Assembly (NCBI RefSeq): GCF_001456115.1
Contig: NZ_CP013264.1
Coordinates: forward strand, 3,056,501 to 3,120,500
Source of the DNA: Sphingobium baderi
GTDB lineage: Bacteria > Pseudomonadota > Alphaproteobacteria > Sphingomonadales > Sphingomonadaceae
Direction: 5' to 3'
Length of the DNA: 64,000 bases
This document shows positions 36,320 through 45,446 of this stretch, in pieces (within the stretch, counting starts at the first letter, position 1; every line of letters begins with the position of its first letter). Both the position numbers and the translations under genes were made by a program. The notes under the pieces are model-generated. The model was not told the origin of the DNA. It saw nothing but the letters and a program-made list of their open reading frames with translations, and made no database searches.

Positions 36320-37288
36320 TTAAATCCGATCATTGATCAAATAGGCAAGATATAGCAAGTAGGCACTCACAAACATTCCACCCTCGAACCGCGAAATTTG
36401 GCGTCCGCTGATGAATACGGGAATGCAGGCCAGCGCGACCCCCAACATGACCGGGATGTCGACCCGGATCAGTTGCGCGCTGACCTCGATCCCGTTCGAC
36501 GGAAACAGGCAGGCCGCGCCGAGAATCACCAGAATATTGTAAACGCTGCTGCCGATCAGATTGCCGATCGCGATGTCGCGCTCGCCACGAATCGTCGAAA
36601 TGATCGTCGTAACGAGTTCAGGAGCGGAAGTACCGATCGCAACGATCGTCAGTCCGATAAAGGCGTCCGATACGTTCCACAACCGGGCAAGCGCGACCGC
36701 ACCATCCACCAGCCAGTTGGCGCCCACGACGATCACGACGAGGCCGATGGCCAGCATCGCCATTGCGGAGAAACCGTGGCGGCGGGAAAAGCGCGGCGCC
36801 GCGAATTCCCGCGCGAACTCCAGCTTCACCGTGATGCTTTCCCGCCGGGCGACGCGAATGACGGTCAGCGTGAAGGCCATTCCCATCGTGATCAAAAACA
36901 GCCCCTCAAGGCGCGAGAGCACACCGTCCCAGGCAAAGACGAGTAGCGCGGCCGACGCGATGACGATGACAGGCAGTTCCAGACGCAGCGTCTGCATCCG
37001 AATGGCAAGTGGTTGCAGCATCGCGCTGAGGCCGAGGATAAGGAGGATGTTGACGGTGTTGGTGCCGGCGATGTTGCCAACCGCGAGCGAGCCGTTTCCC
37101 TGGAGCGCCGCCTCGATCCCGACGGCGAGTTCGGGCGTGCTCGTTCCCAGCGCCACGATCGTGAGGCCGATGAGCAGCGGCGAAACGCCCAGCCGCGCGG
37201 CCAGCGCCGAGCCTCCCCTCACCAGCCACTCCGCACCAGCGATCAGGGCGGCGAGCCCCATGAGGCTGGAAACGATCGCCAGCGTCAT
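36320..37288 (-). CDS. Calcium/sodium exchanger (CaCA family, YrbG-like)
   Basis: 322 aa with about ten membrane segments in two inverted repeats. Both alpha motifs are present: LTIVALGTSTPELAVGIEAALQGNGSLAVGNIAGTN in the first and LTIVAIGTSAPELVTTIISTIRGERDIAIGNLIGSS in the second. It exchanges Ca2+ (or K+) against Na+ or H+. It overlaps the tandem Usp gene by 4 nt, which overlaps the P-type ATPase by 4 nt, so three genes are tightly coupled. Confidence 0.93.
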   Translation of the reverse strand: MTLAIVSSLMGLAALIAGAEWLVRGGSALAARLGVSPLLIGLTIVALGTSTPELAVGIEAALQGNGSLAVGNIAGTNTVNILLILGLSAMLQPLAIRMQTLRLELPVIVIASAALLVFAWDGVLSRLEGLFLITMGMAFTLTVIRVARRESITVKLEFAREFAAPRFSRRHGFSAMAMLAIGLVVIVVGANWLVDGAVALARLWNVSDAFIGLTIVAIGTSAPELVTTIISTIRGERDIAIGNLIGSSVYNILVILGAACLFPSNGIEVSAQLIRVDIPVMLGVALACIPVFISGRQISRFEGGMFVSAYLLYLAYLINDRI

Positions 37289-38196
37289 CCGGCCGGGTTC
37301 ACCTTGCGCCTGGCGGGATCGGGTACGAGGAGGACATCGCCCGGGACCGCATCAAGGATCTTGCGCGCCGTACTGCCGATCATAGCCTCATAGACGAGGC
37401 CACCGCCATGGGTTCCAACGACCGTCAGGTGACGTGCGGCATTTTCCGCACGGTCGCGAAGCAGCGCTTCGGGAACCCCGTGCTCGATCATGCGCGTGAC
37501 GTTCCGGGCCGCCACATCAGACAGTCCCGCTTCGGCAAGGAACTTGTCGGCCGCAGCCTCGCCATAACCCTCGAATTGCCGTTCGATTTCCGATCGGCCG
37601 AGATAGCCCGCGAAGGGCACATCGTAGGCGTGGAAAAGGGAGATAGCCGCATCGGGAAAAAAGCGGACGGCGGTCTCCAGAGCGATCCGGGCGGGCGCGG
37701 AGAAATCTGTCGCGACCACCATGGCGCGGTAAGGCTCGAAAGCGCGGTCGCGTACGATCAGGATCGGAACGGGCGCCTTGCGGATCAGCCGGTCCACGGT
37801 ATCGCCGAGCAGCATCCGGGCCAGCGGCCCATCGCGAGCCACGCCGGTGACGATCAGGCCCGCCTCGCCCTTTCCGGCGATATCGAGGACGACCGGTGCC
37901 GGCGAGCCGGTTTCGACGTGGACCGAAATGTCGATTGGCGGCGCCTCGCGAACAAGGTCGTGGTAGATGCGATGGCGCGCCGCCCGCACCGGGTCTTCGA
38001 GAGGCCGACGCCAGGACGGCAGATCGCCGAGTCGGACGGACAGCATCCCGTCTTCCGGCGGGTTCAGCGCGTGGATGACCATAAGCTCCGCCCGCCATGC
38101 CTGGGCTACCAGCAGGGCGCGATCGAAGGCGCGGTCGCAACGATGGCTGAGGTCGGTCGCGAGCGCGATGCATTTAGGGAAACCGTCACGCGTCAT
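37285..38196 (-). CDS. Tandem-domain universal stress protein
   Basis: 303 aa with two Usp domains (about 1-145 and 150-300). The second carries the nucleotide-binding pattern GTHGGGLVYEAMIGSTARKIL; the first has a weaker version (GVARDGPLARMLLGDTVD). Likely ATP-binding stress or ion regulator. It lies between the P-type ATPase and the exchanger with 4-nt overlaps on both sides, which suggests that it regulates or responds to these transporters. Confidence 0.92.
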   Translation of the reverse strand: MTRDGFPKCIALATDLSHRCDRAFDRALLVAQAWRAELMVIHALNPPEDGMLSVRLGDLPSWRRPLEDPVRAARHRIYHDLVREAPPIDISVHVETGSPAPVVLDIAGKGEAGLIVTGVARDGPLARMLLGDTVDRLIRKAPVPILIVRDRAFEPYRAMVVATDFSAPARIALETAVRFFPDAAISLFHAYDVPFAGYLGRSEIERQFEGYGEAAADKFLAEAGLSDVAARNVTRMIEHGVPEALLRDRAENAARHLTVVGTHGGGLVYEAMIGSTARKILDAVPGDVLLVPDPARRKVNPAG

Positions 38197-40898
38197 GGCA
38201 TGTCCTCCTGATTATTAAGTTCGCTAAACCAGCCCAGTCGCCGCATCACATGCTTCTCCACCTCCAGCGACAGCATGAGAAGCATGCCGCACGCCACCAG
38301 CAACACCCAGTCCGCGAAGCCCAGCGGCTGCGAGTGGAAAATCGCGTTCATGAACGGCGCATAGGTGAAGAGCGCCTGGCCGATGACGAGAACGCCGATC
38401 GCGATCAACACGGCGGGAGTACCGATCGCGCCGCGCCATGTCAGGGACGTCATGTGGAGATAGCGGACGTTGAAGAGGTAGAAGATCTCCGCGATGATGA
38501 ACATGTTGACGACCATGGTGCGCGCCATCTCCAGGCTCCGGCCTTGCGCCAGAACATGGAAAAAGATTCCGAGAGTGACGGCCGCGAACAGCACAGAGAC
38601 GAGAAGGACACGCCAAAGCAGGAACGGCGAAAGCAACGGCGCGCCGCGCTCCCGTGGCCGGCGCAACATCGCACCGGGTTCCGTGGGCTCGAACGCCAGC
38701 ACGAGGCCGAGCGTGGCGGCGAGGACGAGGTTCACCCAGAGGATCTGCGTCGCCGTCATCGGCAGCGCGAAGCCCAGCAGGATCGCCAATACGACCGCCA
38801 GTGTTTCACCGCCGTTCGTAGGGATTTCCCAGGAAATGACCTTGCGAATGTTGTCGTAGACCGTTCGGCCTTCGCGAACGGCGCTGACGATCGAGGCAAA
38901 ATTATCGTCGAGCAGCACCATGGAAGCCGCTTCTTTCGACGCTTCGGTGCCCTTGATGCCCATGGCGACCCCGACGTCGGCCTGCTTGAGGGACGGCGCG
39001 TCGTTCACGCCGTCCCCCGTCATCGCGACGATCTTTCCCTGAGCCTGCAGCGCACGGACGATCCGCAATTTATGTTCCGGGCTGGTCCGGGCAAAGACCG
39101 AGACATCCGCGACCGCTTGCTCCAGTTCGGTGTCCGGAAGCTTTTCCAGTTCCAGCCCGGTCAGCACGCGCGGGTCGTCGGCAAGGTCGAGTTGCCGGGC
39201 GATCGCCAGCGCCGTCGCCGCATGATCGCCAGTGATCATCTTGACGCCGATTCCGGCGGACCGGCATTCGGCGATGGCGTCCTTGACCTCCGCACGAGGC
39301 GGATCGATGAAGCCGACAAGGCCCAGGAGGCACACGCCAGTCGAGAGATCTTCGAACGAGATCCGTTCGCTGCCGGCAGGCATTTCCTTCGCGCCGAAGG
39401 CGAGAACGCGCTCGCCATCGCTTCCGGCGGTAGCGATGGAACTCTCCCAATAGGAACAATTGTCGGGCGCGGTCATCGCCAAGAGCGCTTCGGGCGCGCC
39501 CTTCACGAACAGCAAGCGCGTGCCGTTGGAACCCCGGCAGAGCGTCGCCATGAACCGATGCGCGGCGTCGAAGGGAATCTCGTCGAGCCGCTCCCATTCC
39601 GCCCGCTCCTGCTCCGGATCGATGGCCGCCTTCATTGCCAGGGCGAAGAGGGCCCCCTCCATCGGATCGCCCTCGACACGCCATTCCGCACCGACCTTGC
39701 GCAGCGCGGCATCGTTGCACAGCAGCCCGCAGCGGATCAGTGGCATCGCATCGGCCATAGCCTCTGCCTGGTCCCCGGACCCGACGATCCGGATTTGACC
39801 ATCGGGAACATAGCCGGATCCGCTCGCGATCATCGTATGCCGCTCGGTGATGACGCGGCGGGCCGTCATTTCGTTGCGTGTGAGCGTGCCGGTCTTGTCG
39901 GTGCATATCACCGAGGTCGCGCCGAGCGTTTCGACGGCCGGGAGCTTTCGGATGACGGCGTTGCGCCCCGCCATCCGCCGCACGCCGATCGCGAGAGTAA
40001 TCGTGATGACCGCCGGCAGCCCTTCCGGCACGATCCCCACGGCGAGCGCGACCACGGCGATCAGCGCGTCGATCCAATCGTAATTCCGCGCCAGAACGGC
40101 AAAGGCGAACAGCGCAAGCCCCCCCGCGAGTACGAACCAGGTGAAGCGCCGGGCAAAACCGTCGATCTGCTTCAGCAGCGGGGTTGCCAGTTGTTCGACC
40201 GACTGGATAAGCGAACTGATCCGTCCGATCTGCGTGCGAGATCCGGTGGCAACAGCGAGCCCGCTTGCGTGCCCAGCCGCAACCATCGTGCCCGAAAAGG
40301 CCATATTACGCCGATCCGCCAAATCGGTCTGCTCGGGCAGCACCGCTTCCTGCTTTTCGGCAGCCACCGATTCGCCCGTCAGCAGCGCCTCGTCGATAAG
40401 CATTCGCCGCGCATGGAGAAGCCTGAGATCGGCGGGAACGCGATCACCGGCCTCGATCATCACGAGATCGCCGGGCACGATCTCGCGGACGGGAATCGTT
40501 TGCCTCACGCCGTCACGCACCACGCTGGCCTTGGGCGCGATCATCTGCTGGATGGCCTCAAGCGCCTGTTCAGCCTTTCCTTCCTGGATATGCCCGATCA
40601 CCGCATTCACGATCACGACGGCGACGATGACCACCGCGTCGATCATGTGATCGAGCAGCGCTGCGGCCAATGCCCCGGCAAGAAGCACATAGATCAACGT
40701 GTTATGGAATTGCGCGAGGAACCTAAGGAACACATTGCGACGCGCCGACCGGGGTAGCGCGTTCGGCCCAAAGCGGGCCGATTGCCGATCCACCTCCGGA
40801 GAAGAGAGACCCGCACAACCGACGTCGAGTGCCGTGGCAACTTCGCTGGTTGACAGCATATGCCAGCGCACTTCGGAAGTTTCCATGGGTCCTGACAT
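38193..40898 (-). CDS. P2-type cation-transporting ATPase (CtpF-like)
   Basis: 901 aa from ATG 40898; ATG 40886 is possible. The phosphorylation motif CTDKTGTLTRN lies near residue 335, the TGES actuator loop at LLTGES, the hinge is GDGVNDAPSLKQADVG, and segment 4 carries VPEGLPAVITIT as in calcium pumps. Segment 6 reads NLVLAATLGLVLAFEPTEPG, without the SERCA-type Asp after NLV; mycobacterial CtpF has a similar LGLMLAFEP region. Ca2+ or Na+ export is probable. It overlaps the Usp gene downstream. Confidence 0.92.
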   Translation of the reverse strand: MSGPMETSEVRWHMLSTSEVATALDVGCAGLSSPEVDRQSARFGPNALPRSARRNVFLRFLAQFHNTLIYVLLAGALAAALLDHMIDAVVIVAVVIVNAVIGHIQEGKAEQALEAIQQMIAPKASVVRDGVRQTIPVREIVPGDLVMIEAGDRVPADLRLLHARRMLIDEALLTGESVAAEKQEAVLPEQTDLADRRNMAFSGTMVAAGHASGLAVATGSRTQIGRISSLIQSVEQLATPLLKQIDGFARRFTWFVLAGGLALFAFAVLARNYDWIDALIAVVALAVGIVPEGLPAVITITLAIGVRRMAGRNAVIRKLPAVETLGATSVICTDKTGTLTRNEMTARRVITERHTMIASGSGYVPDGQIRIVGSGDQAEAMADAMPLIRCGLLCNDAALRKVGAEWRVEGDPMEGALFALAMKAAIDPEQERAEWERLDEIPFDAAHRFMATLCRGSNGTRLLFVKGAPEALLAMTAPDNCSYWESSIATAGSDGERVLAFGAKEMPAGSERISFEDLSTGVCLLGLVGFIDPPRAEVKDAIAECRSAGIGVKMITGDHAATALAIARQLDLADDPRVLTGLELEKLPDTELEQAVADVSVFARTSPEHKLRIVRALQAQGKIVAMTGDGVNDAPSLKQADVGVAMGIKGTEASKEAASMVLLDDNFASIVSAVREGRTVYDNIRKVISWEIPTNGGETLAVVLAILLGFALPMTATQILWVNLVLAATLGLVLAFEPTEPGAMLRRPRERGAPLLSPFLLWRVLLVSVLFAAVTLGIFFHVLAQGRSLEMARTMVVNMFIIAEIFYLFNVRYLHMTSLTWRGAIGTPAVLIAIGVLVIGQALFTYAPFMNAIFHSQPLGFADWVLLVACGMLLMLSLEVEKHVMRRLGWFSELNNQEDMP

Positions 40899-40923
40899 CA
40901 AATCTCTTTCGTATTACATCAAA
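40895..40923 (-). repeat. Two direct repeats TTTGATGT upstream of the P-type ATPase
   Basis: The octamer ACATCAAA (TTTGATGT on the coding strand) occurs at 40895-40902 and 40916-40923, 21 bp apart (about two helical turns), just over the start region of the ATPase gene. The same octamer is found in the inverted repeat upstream of the XRE gene (21147). Spacing by two turns is usual for cooperative binding, but no regulator is known. Confidence 0.4.
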
Positions 40924-41018
40924 CCATCTCGTGTTGAGCATGCGGAGCGAAGACCGTGCGGACCGGTTTCATTCCCGGCCCGCGGTTCCGCGCTTGCGTG
41001 CCGCCGATTGAATGGGCT

Positions 41019-41840
41019 TCAATGCGCAAACAGCAGCGGCAGCGGCGCGCCAGTGAGCAGGTCGCGCGTGACGCCGCCCAGGATCATCTCGCGCAGGCGA
41101 GAGTGGCCATAAGCGCCAAGCGCGAGCATCCCGGCGCCACGCCGGTGAGCCGCTTCGACCAGCGCCTCCGCATCCGACACGTCACCGCCCTGGATGGGAA
41201 CTACGGTCGACGTAAAGCCATGCCGGGCGAGATGGTGGGCGACATCGGCTCCCGGTTCGGAACCGTGGCCCTGGGCCGTCGGCTTCGCATCGAGGATGAG
41301 TATATCGATCCTTGCCCCAGGCGCCGCGAACATGGTCGCGTCGCGCAGCGCGTGCGTCGCCTCGCGGGTCGCATTCCAGCCGATCGCCAAGTGATCGATG
41401 GCGGCCGGTTTATAGCCGGTGGGCAGGATCAGAACGGGACGCCCAGATGCGAACAGGCAACGCTCAAGCGTATCACGTCGAATTGGCGGATGGTCGTAAT
41501 TGTCCGAAGGACCGAACAGGACGAGGTCGGCATAACGGGCATAGACCGCGGTCTTGGCGAAGATCACCGCCGGCTGGTCCGAAATCGTCCTCACCTCTAC
41601 GTTCGTGGAGCGGGCGAGCATCGCGATCCGCTGCTGCTTCGCCTCCACCGCTTCAGTATAATCGGGAAGAAGTACATAAGGCAGTGCAACCGTCAGGGCA
41701 TAGTCGCTCGCGGGGAGAGCCGACAGCACGACGATGGCAAGGCTGGCGTCGTGGAACTCGGCAAAGGCAAGCGCATCGCGCAAAAACCGCTCGTCCTTGT
41801 CTCCGGTATCGACGACGGCGAGAATGTCCTTGATAGCCAT
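41019..41840 (-). CDS. Tandem-domain universal stress protein
   Basis: 273 aa from ATG 41840, which has GGAGGG close upstream; an ATG at 41894 would overlap the PRPP-synthetase stop (ATGA) and is the alternative. The C-terminal domain holds GAYGHSRLREMILGGVT, the Usp ATP-binding pattern. It is the third Usp in this block and follows the nucleotide-salvage genes. A separate unit may begin here because 120 nt separates it from the ATPase downstream. Confidence 0.9.
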   Translation of the reverse strand: MAIKDILAVVDTGDKDERFLRDALAFAEFHDASLAIVVLSALPASDYALTVALPYVLLPDYTEAVEAKQQRIAMLARSTNVEVRTISDQPAVIFAKTAVYARYADLVLFGPSDNYDHPPIRRDTLERCLFASGRPVLILPTGYKPAAIDHLAIGWNATREATHALRDATMFAAPGARIDILILDAKPTAQGHGSEPGADVAHHLARHGFTSTVVPIQGGDVSDAEALVEAAHRRGAGMLALGAYGHSRLREMILGGVTRDLLTGAPLPLLFAH

Positions 41841-41890
41841 ATGTCCCTCCAGCTTTGAGCTATTCCTGCTACCCAGCGCCGTGATGGGAT

Positions 41891-42808
41891 TCATTCGGGT
41901 GTTATACGTAGCCGACCGGCGCCCCCTTCCATCTGCCGGGCCAGCGCATCGCCAAGCAGTGCGCCAAGAGTGATCGCGTTACTGGCATGCGAGATACTTT
42001 CGGTCGTAACCATGCGGCAGCCGACTTCCCTGAGCAAAGCCTCGGCACCAGCCGCGAAGAGGCCGTGAACAGCCAGGCAGATCGGCGGAGGGAAGCCCTG
42101 GTCGATGATCTCGCGCGCGGCGTTGGCAAGGGTGTGTCCCGACGAAATCACGTCATCGACGAGGATCGGCGTGCGGCCTTTCCATGCCCCCAGGTCCGAG
42201 GCCGCGATAAGGACGTCCCGATCACCGCGCCGCGATTTCGCGAAGACCGCATGGGGCGCTCCGATAAGCCTGGCGATTGCGCCCGCCCACTGCTCGCTCT
42301 CGCTGTCGGGTCCTATGATGAGCGGTGCATCGACATTGGCCCGGACCCAGTCCGCCAGAAGCGGAGATGCCGCGAGCGAAGCCGTCTCCATCGAATAGAT
42401 CTCCCCCAGATCCGCGTAGCGGTGGAGATGCGGATCGACGGTCACGAGCCCATCGAACTCGGATGAAAGGAGCTGGGCGAACTGGCGGGACGTCAGCGCT
42501 TCGCCATCCTTGAACCGCCGATCCTGTCGCATATAGGCAAGATAAGGCGCCACGAGATGGACCGACCGCGCCCCGCTCTCGCGCAGCAGCCTTGCAGCAA
42601 AGAGCAGCCGCATGATCTGGTCGTCGGGCCGCGCGAGCGTGCATATGACGGCCACGGCTGATCCCGACACCCCGGAGCGGAGCCGGACATAGCTCTCCTG
42701 ATCGGGAAACCGGCGAACCTCGAGCGTGCCTGTCGCCCACCCGGTATGTTCCGCGATGGATGCGGCCAGCCGTTCGTTCCCGGGCATGGAAAACAGCATC
42801 GCCGTCAT
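41891..42808 (-). CDS. Ribose-phosphate pyrophosphokinase-like protein
   Basis: 305 aa phosphoribosyltransferase fold in two halves. The PRPP loop is LVDDVISSGHTL, the flexible catalytic loop has KSRRGDRDV, and TVDPHLHRY replaces the DLH-type motif of class I enzymes, which places it nearer to archaeal-type Prs. It makes PRPP from ribose 5-phosphate and ATP, or runs in reverse. Its ATG overlaps the AMP-phosphorylase-type gene stop, so the two are coupled. It is distinct from a housekeeping Prs. Confidence 0.88.
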   Translation of the reverse strand: MTAMLFSMPGNERLAASIAEHTGWATGTLEVRRFPDQESYVRLRSGVSGSAVAVICTLARPDDQIMRLLFAARLLRESGARSVHLVAPYLAYMRQDRRFKDGEALTSRQFAQLLSSEFDGLVTVDPHLHRYADLGEIYSMETASLAASPLLADWVRANVDAPLIIGPDSESEQWAGAIARLIGAPHAVFAKSRRGDRDVLIAASDLGAWKGRTPILVDDVISSGHTLANAAREIIDQGFPPPICLAVHGLFAAGAEALLREVGCRMVTTESISHASNAITLGALLGDALARQMEGGAGRLRITPE

Positions 42809-44376
42809 GGCACGATCGCAAGCATGTCGGCATTGGCGGCGGCGTAGGTCAGCGCATAAGCCATTTCACCCTGCGACTGGGCGTGGAGGGTCAGCAAAGG
42901 CTGGCCAGCGATAACGTCGTCGCCCAGGCGAACATGAAGAAGCATGCCCGCGGCCGGCGAGTCGGGCGCGCCCGCCAGCTTCGCAAGGCGCGCTATCCGG
43001 CGATTGTCGATATGGGTGACGCGGCCGCTATGCGCCGCCAGGATCGGATGGGTGAGCCTGGCCGTGGGCGGGGTGCGCATGCCGCCCTGGGCCTGGCATA
43101 TCCTTTGGAACCTGTCCCAGGCGCTGCCGTCGGCCAATGTGCGTTCGGCGCGCGCGCGTCCCTGGCCTTCTTCCGCGACCTTCCCGAGTTCGAGCACCAC
43201 GCCGGCGAGCGTGCAGGCGCGGTCCCGAAGGCCCGGCGGAGCATCGGCATCGCCTGTCAGCACCGCCAGCACGTCGCGCGCCTCCAGGGCGGGCCCGATC
43301 GCCCGGCCGACGGGCTGGGTGCCATCGGTCTGGACACAGCGGATAACAAGGCCAAAACGGGCGGCGACGGCGCCAAGCGTGGCTTCCAGCCGTTCGGCCG
43401 CCGCGACGCTGCGCACCTTGGCGGTCGGCCCGATCGGAATGTCGAGCACCACATGGGTCGCGCCCGCCGCTATCTTCTTCGACAGAACGGAGGCGATGAG
43501 CTGCCCCTCCGTATCGATGTCGAGCGCGCGTTCCACGCCGATGAAGATGTCATCGGCGGGACTGAGGCAGACCGCGCCGCCCCAGGCGAGGCAGCCGCCC
43601 TCGACCGCCACCACGCGCTGCATGGCGCCAAGGTCGAGATCGACCCGGGTGAGCGTCTCCATGGTATCGGCCGTTCCCGCCGGGGACGTGATCGCCCGCG
43701 ACGACGTCTTGGGCATGGTCAGACCGCAGGCGGCAGCGATGGCGACGACGATCGGGCTCGTGCGGTTGCCCGGCAGACCGCCAACGCAATGCTTGTCGAC
43801 GACGATCTCGCTCGGCCAGCGCAAACGGTCGCCGGCCTCGACCATCGCCCTGGTGAGATGGTAGGTCTCGTCCTCGTCGAAGGGAAGCGTGGCGGTAGCC
43901 GTGAGGAAGGCGGCGAGGTGCACATCGGCATAGCGGCCCGCCACCACGTCACCGACGATGCTGGTCAGCGCGGCCCCGTTCAGCCTGTGTCCGTAGATGC
44001 GCTGGCGGACGCAGGCGATCGATTCGAGGGGCGGCGCATGACCGACCTGGACAACGGTTCCCTCCTCCACGCCAAGCGCGACCCAGGCCGCTTCGGACAG
44101 ACCGATCTCGTCGCCGGCCAGGAAGTCGCCCTCCACCTGATAGAGCGTGGCCGCGATCGGCTGGCTGCCGTTGCGGATATAGACCTGGGTGTGCGCGGCA
44201 AGGCCCTCGGCATGGCACACCGGGCTGTCGGTCCGCATGATCGCGACCAGCTCATGATGCGTGTGAAGGCGCAGCCGGCGCGCGCGCGCGAACGATGGTT
44301 CCGCCGGTTCGGAACTCCCTATATTCGGATGGAATTGCTGCGCATCGCCCGGAATATCGCTGGAAACCCCGATCAC
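42805..44376 (-). CDS. AMP phosphorylase-type enzyme (thymidine phosphorylase family)
   Basis: 523 aa from a GTG overlapping the ADH stop. Key motifs follow archaeal AMP phosphorylase rather than thymidine phosphorylase: DKHCVGGLPGNRTSP at 194-208 (thymidine phosphorylases have KHSTGG) and TSSRAITSPAGTADTME at 224-240. An N-terminal extension of about 85 residues, as in archaeal AMP phosphorylases, is present. It would split a nucleoside monophosphate with phosphate to base and ribose 1,5-bisphosphate. It overlaps the Prs-like gene, which points to a nucleotide/PRPP salvage pair. The reaction is inferred from motifs. Confidence 0.88.
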   Translation of the reverse strand: MIGVSSDIPGDAQQFHPNIGSSEPAEPSFARARRLRLHTHHELVAIMRTDSPVCHAEGLAAHTQVYIRNGSQPIAATLYQVEGDFLAGDEIGLSEAAWVALGVEEGTVVQVGHAPPLESIACVRQRIYGHRLNGAALTSIVGDVVAGRYADVHLAAFLTATATLPFDEDETYHLTRAMVEAGDRLRWPSEIVVDKHCVGGLPGNRTSPIVVAIAAACGLTMPKTSSRAITSPAGTADTMETLTRVDLDLGAMQRVVAVEGGCLAWGGAVCLSPADDIFIGVERALDIDTEGQLIASVLSKKIAAGATHVVLDIPIGPTAKVRSVAAAERLEATLGAVAARFGLVIRCVQTDGTQPVGRAIGPALEARDVLAVLTGDADAPPGLRDRACTLAGVVLELGKVAEEGQGRARAERTLADGSAWDRFQRICQAQGGMRTPPTARLTHPILAAHSGRVTHIDNRRIARLAKLAGAPDSPAAGMLLHVRLGDDVIAGQPLLTLHAQSQGEMAYALTYAAANADMLAIVP

Positions 44377-45410
44377 GTGTCGATCACCACCTTCAAGGCA
44401 TGAGTATCGGCTGCGCGCGCGAACGTCTCATACGCCTCCAATATGTCCGACAACACGAAACGATGGGTGACGAGCTGTTCGGGCCGCAGGCGCTTGGCCT
44501 CGACCGTCTTCAGGAGCATCGGCGTGCTGACGGTGTCGACGAGCCGGGTGGTGATGGTGATGTTGCGCGACCAGAGTTCCTCCAGATGGAGGTCGACCTT
44601 GGCGCCGTGGACACCGACATTGGCAATTACCCCGCCGGGCGCGACCAGTTCTTCGCATAACGCGAATGTCGCAGGGATCCCGACTGCTTCGATAGCCGTA
44701 TCGACCCCCTTGCCGTCGGTGAGCTCTCGAACCAGGCTCACGACCGGATCACGTCCGCTGTTGAACGTGTCCGTCGCGCCGAACTTGCGCGCGACGGCGA
44801 GGCGATTGTCGTCGAGATCGATCATGATGATCCGGGCCGGTGCATAAAATTGCGCAGTCAGCAGGGTCGCCAGGCCGATCGGTCCAGCGCCGACGATCGC
44901 GACGCTGCTGCCCGGTGCAACCTTCCCGTTCAGGACGCCGCACTCATAGCCCGTCGGAAGAATGTCGCTCAGCATGACGAGGGCATCCTCATCGGCCCCC
45001 GGCGGGATCGCGTGAAGGCTGTTGTCGGCATGGGGGATGCGCACGAATTCGGCTTGCGTGCCATCGATCCTGTTGCCCAATATCCAGCCGCCCTCGACGC
45101 AATGCGAATACATGCCGCGCCGGCAATATTCACACCGGGCACAAGAGGTGATGCAGGAGATCAGGACATGATCTCCGGGCTTGAAGGCTCCAACCGCGGT
45201 TCCGACCTCCTCCACGATCCCGACACCCTCATGTCCGAGGATCCTGCCCGGCTCGCACGTCGGCACATCCCCCTTCAGGATGTGCAGGTCGGTGCCGCAA
45301 ATGGTGGTCTTCGTGATCCGCACGATCGCATCGCCGGGTGCCTGCAAGGCCGGCCTCGGGCGATCCTCGAGACTCTTCTCGCCGGGGCCATGATAAACGA
45401 GAGCTTTCAT
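44373..45410 (-). CDS. Zinc-dependent medium-chain alcohol dehydrogenase
   Basis: 345 aa MDR protein. The catalytic zinc region starts GTDLHILKGD and continues GHEGVG; structural zinc has four cysteines in CARCEYCRRGMYSHC. The Rossmann motif is VAIVGAGPIGLAT. It oxidises an alcohol or reduces an aldehyde with NAD(P). It overlaps the AMP-phosphorylase-type gene by 4 nt (GTGA). Its role in this salvage cassette is not clear; it may recycle NADH under low oxygen by reducing aldehydes. Confidence 0.9.
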   Translation of the reverse strand: MKALVYHGPGEKSLEDRPRPALQAPGDAIVRITKTTICGTDLHILKGDVPTCEPGRILGHEGVGIVEEVGTAVGAFKPGDHVLISCITSCARCEYCRRGMYSHCVEGGWILGNRIDGTQAEFVRIPHADNSLHAIPPGADEDALVMLSDILPTGYECGVLNGKVAPGSSVAIVGAGPIGLATLLTAQFYAPARIIMIDLDDNRLAVARKFGATDTFNSGRDPVVSLVRELTDGKGVDTAIEAVGIPATFALCEELVAPGGVIANVGVHGAKVDLHLEELWSRNITITTRLVDTVSTPMLLKTVEAKRLRPEQLVTHRFVLSDILEAYETFARAADTHALKVVIDT

Positions 45411-45446
45411 GATCTCCTCCGTTCAACCGTTAGACGGGTTCGCCAG

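Noticed and set aside
38250..40757. 835-codon forward open frame opposite the P-type ATPase
   Set aside because: Composition is Arg/His/Gln-rich and low complexity, typical of antisense frames; the ATPase has all motifs on the reverse strand.
42760..44403. 547-codon forward frame opposite the AMP phosphorylase-type gene
   Set aside because: No recognisable domain; antisense to a gene with clear catalytic motifs.
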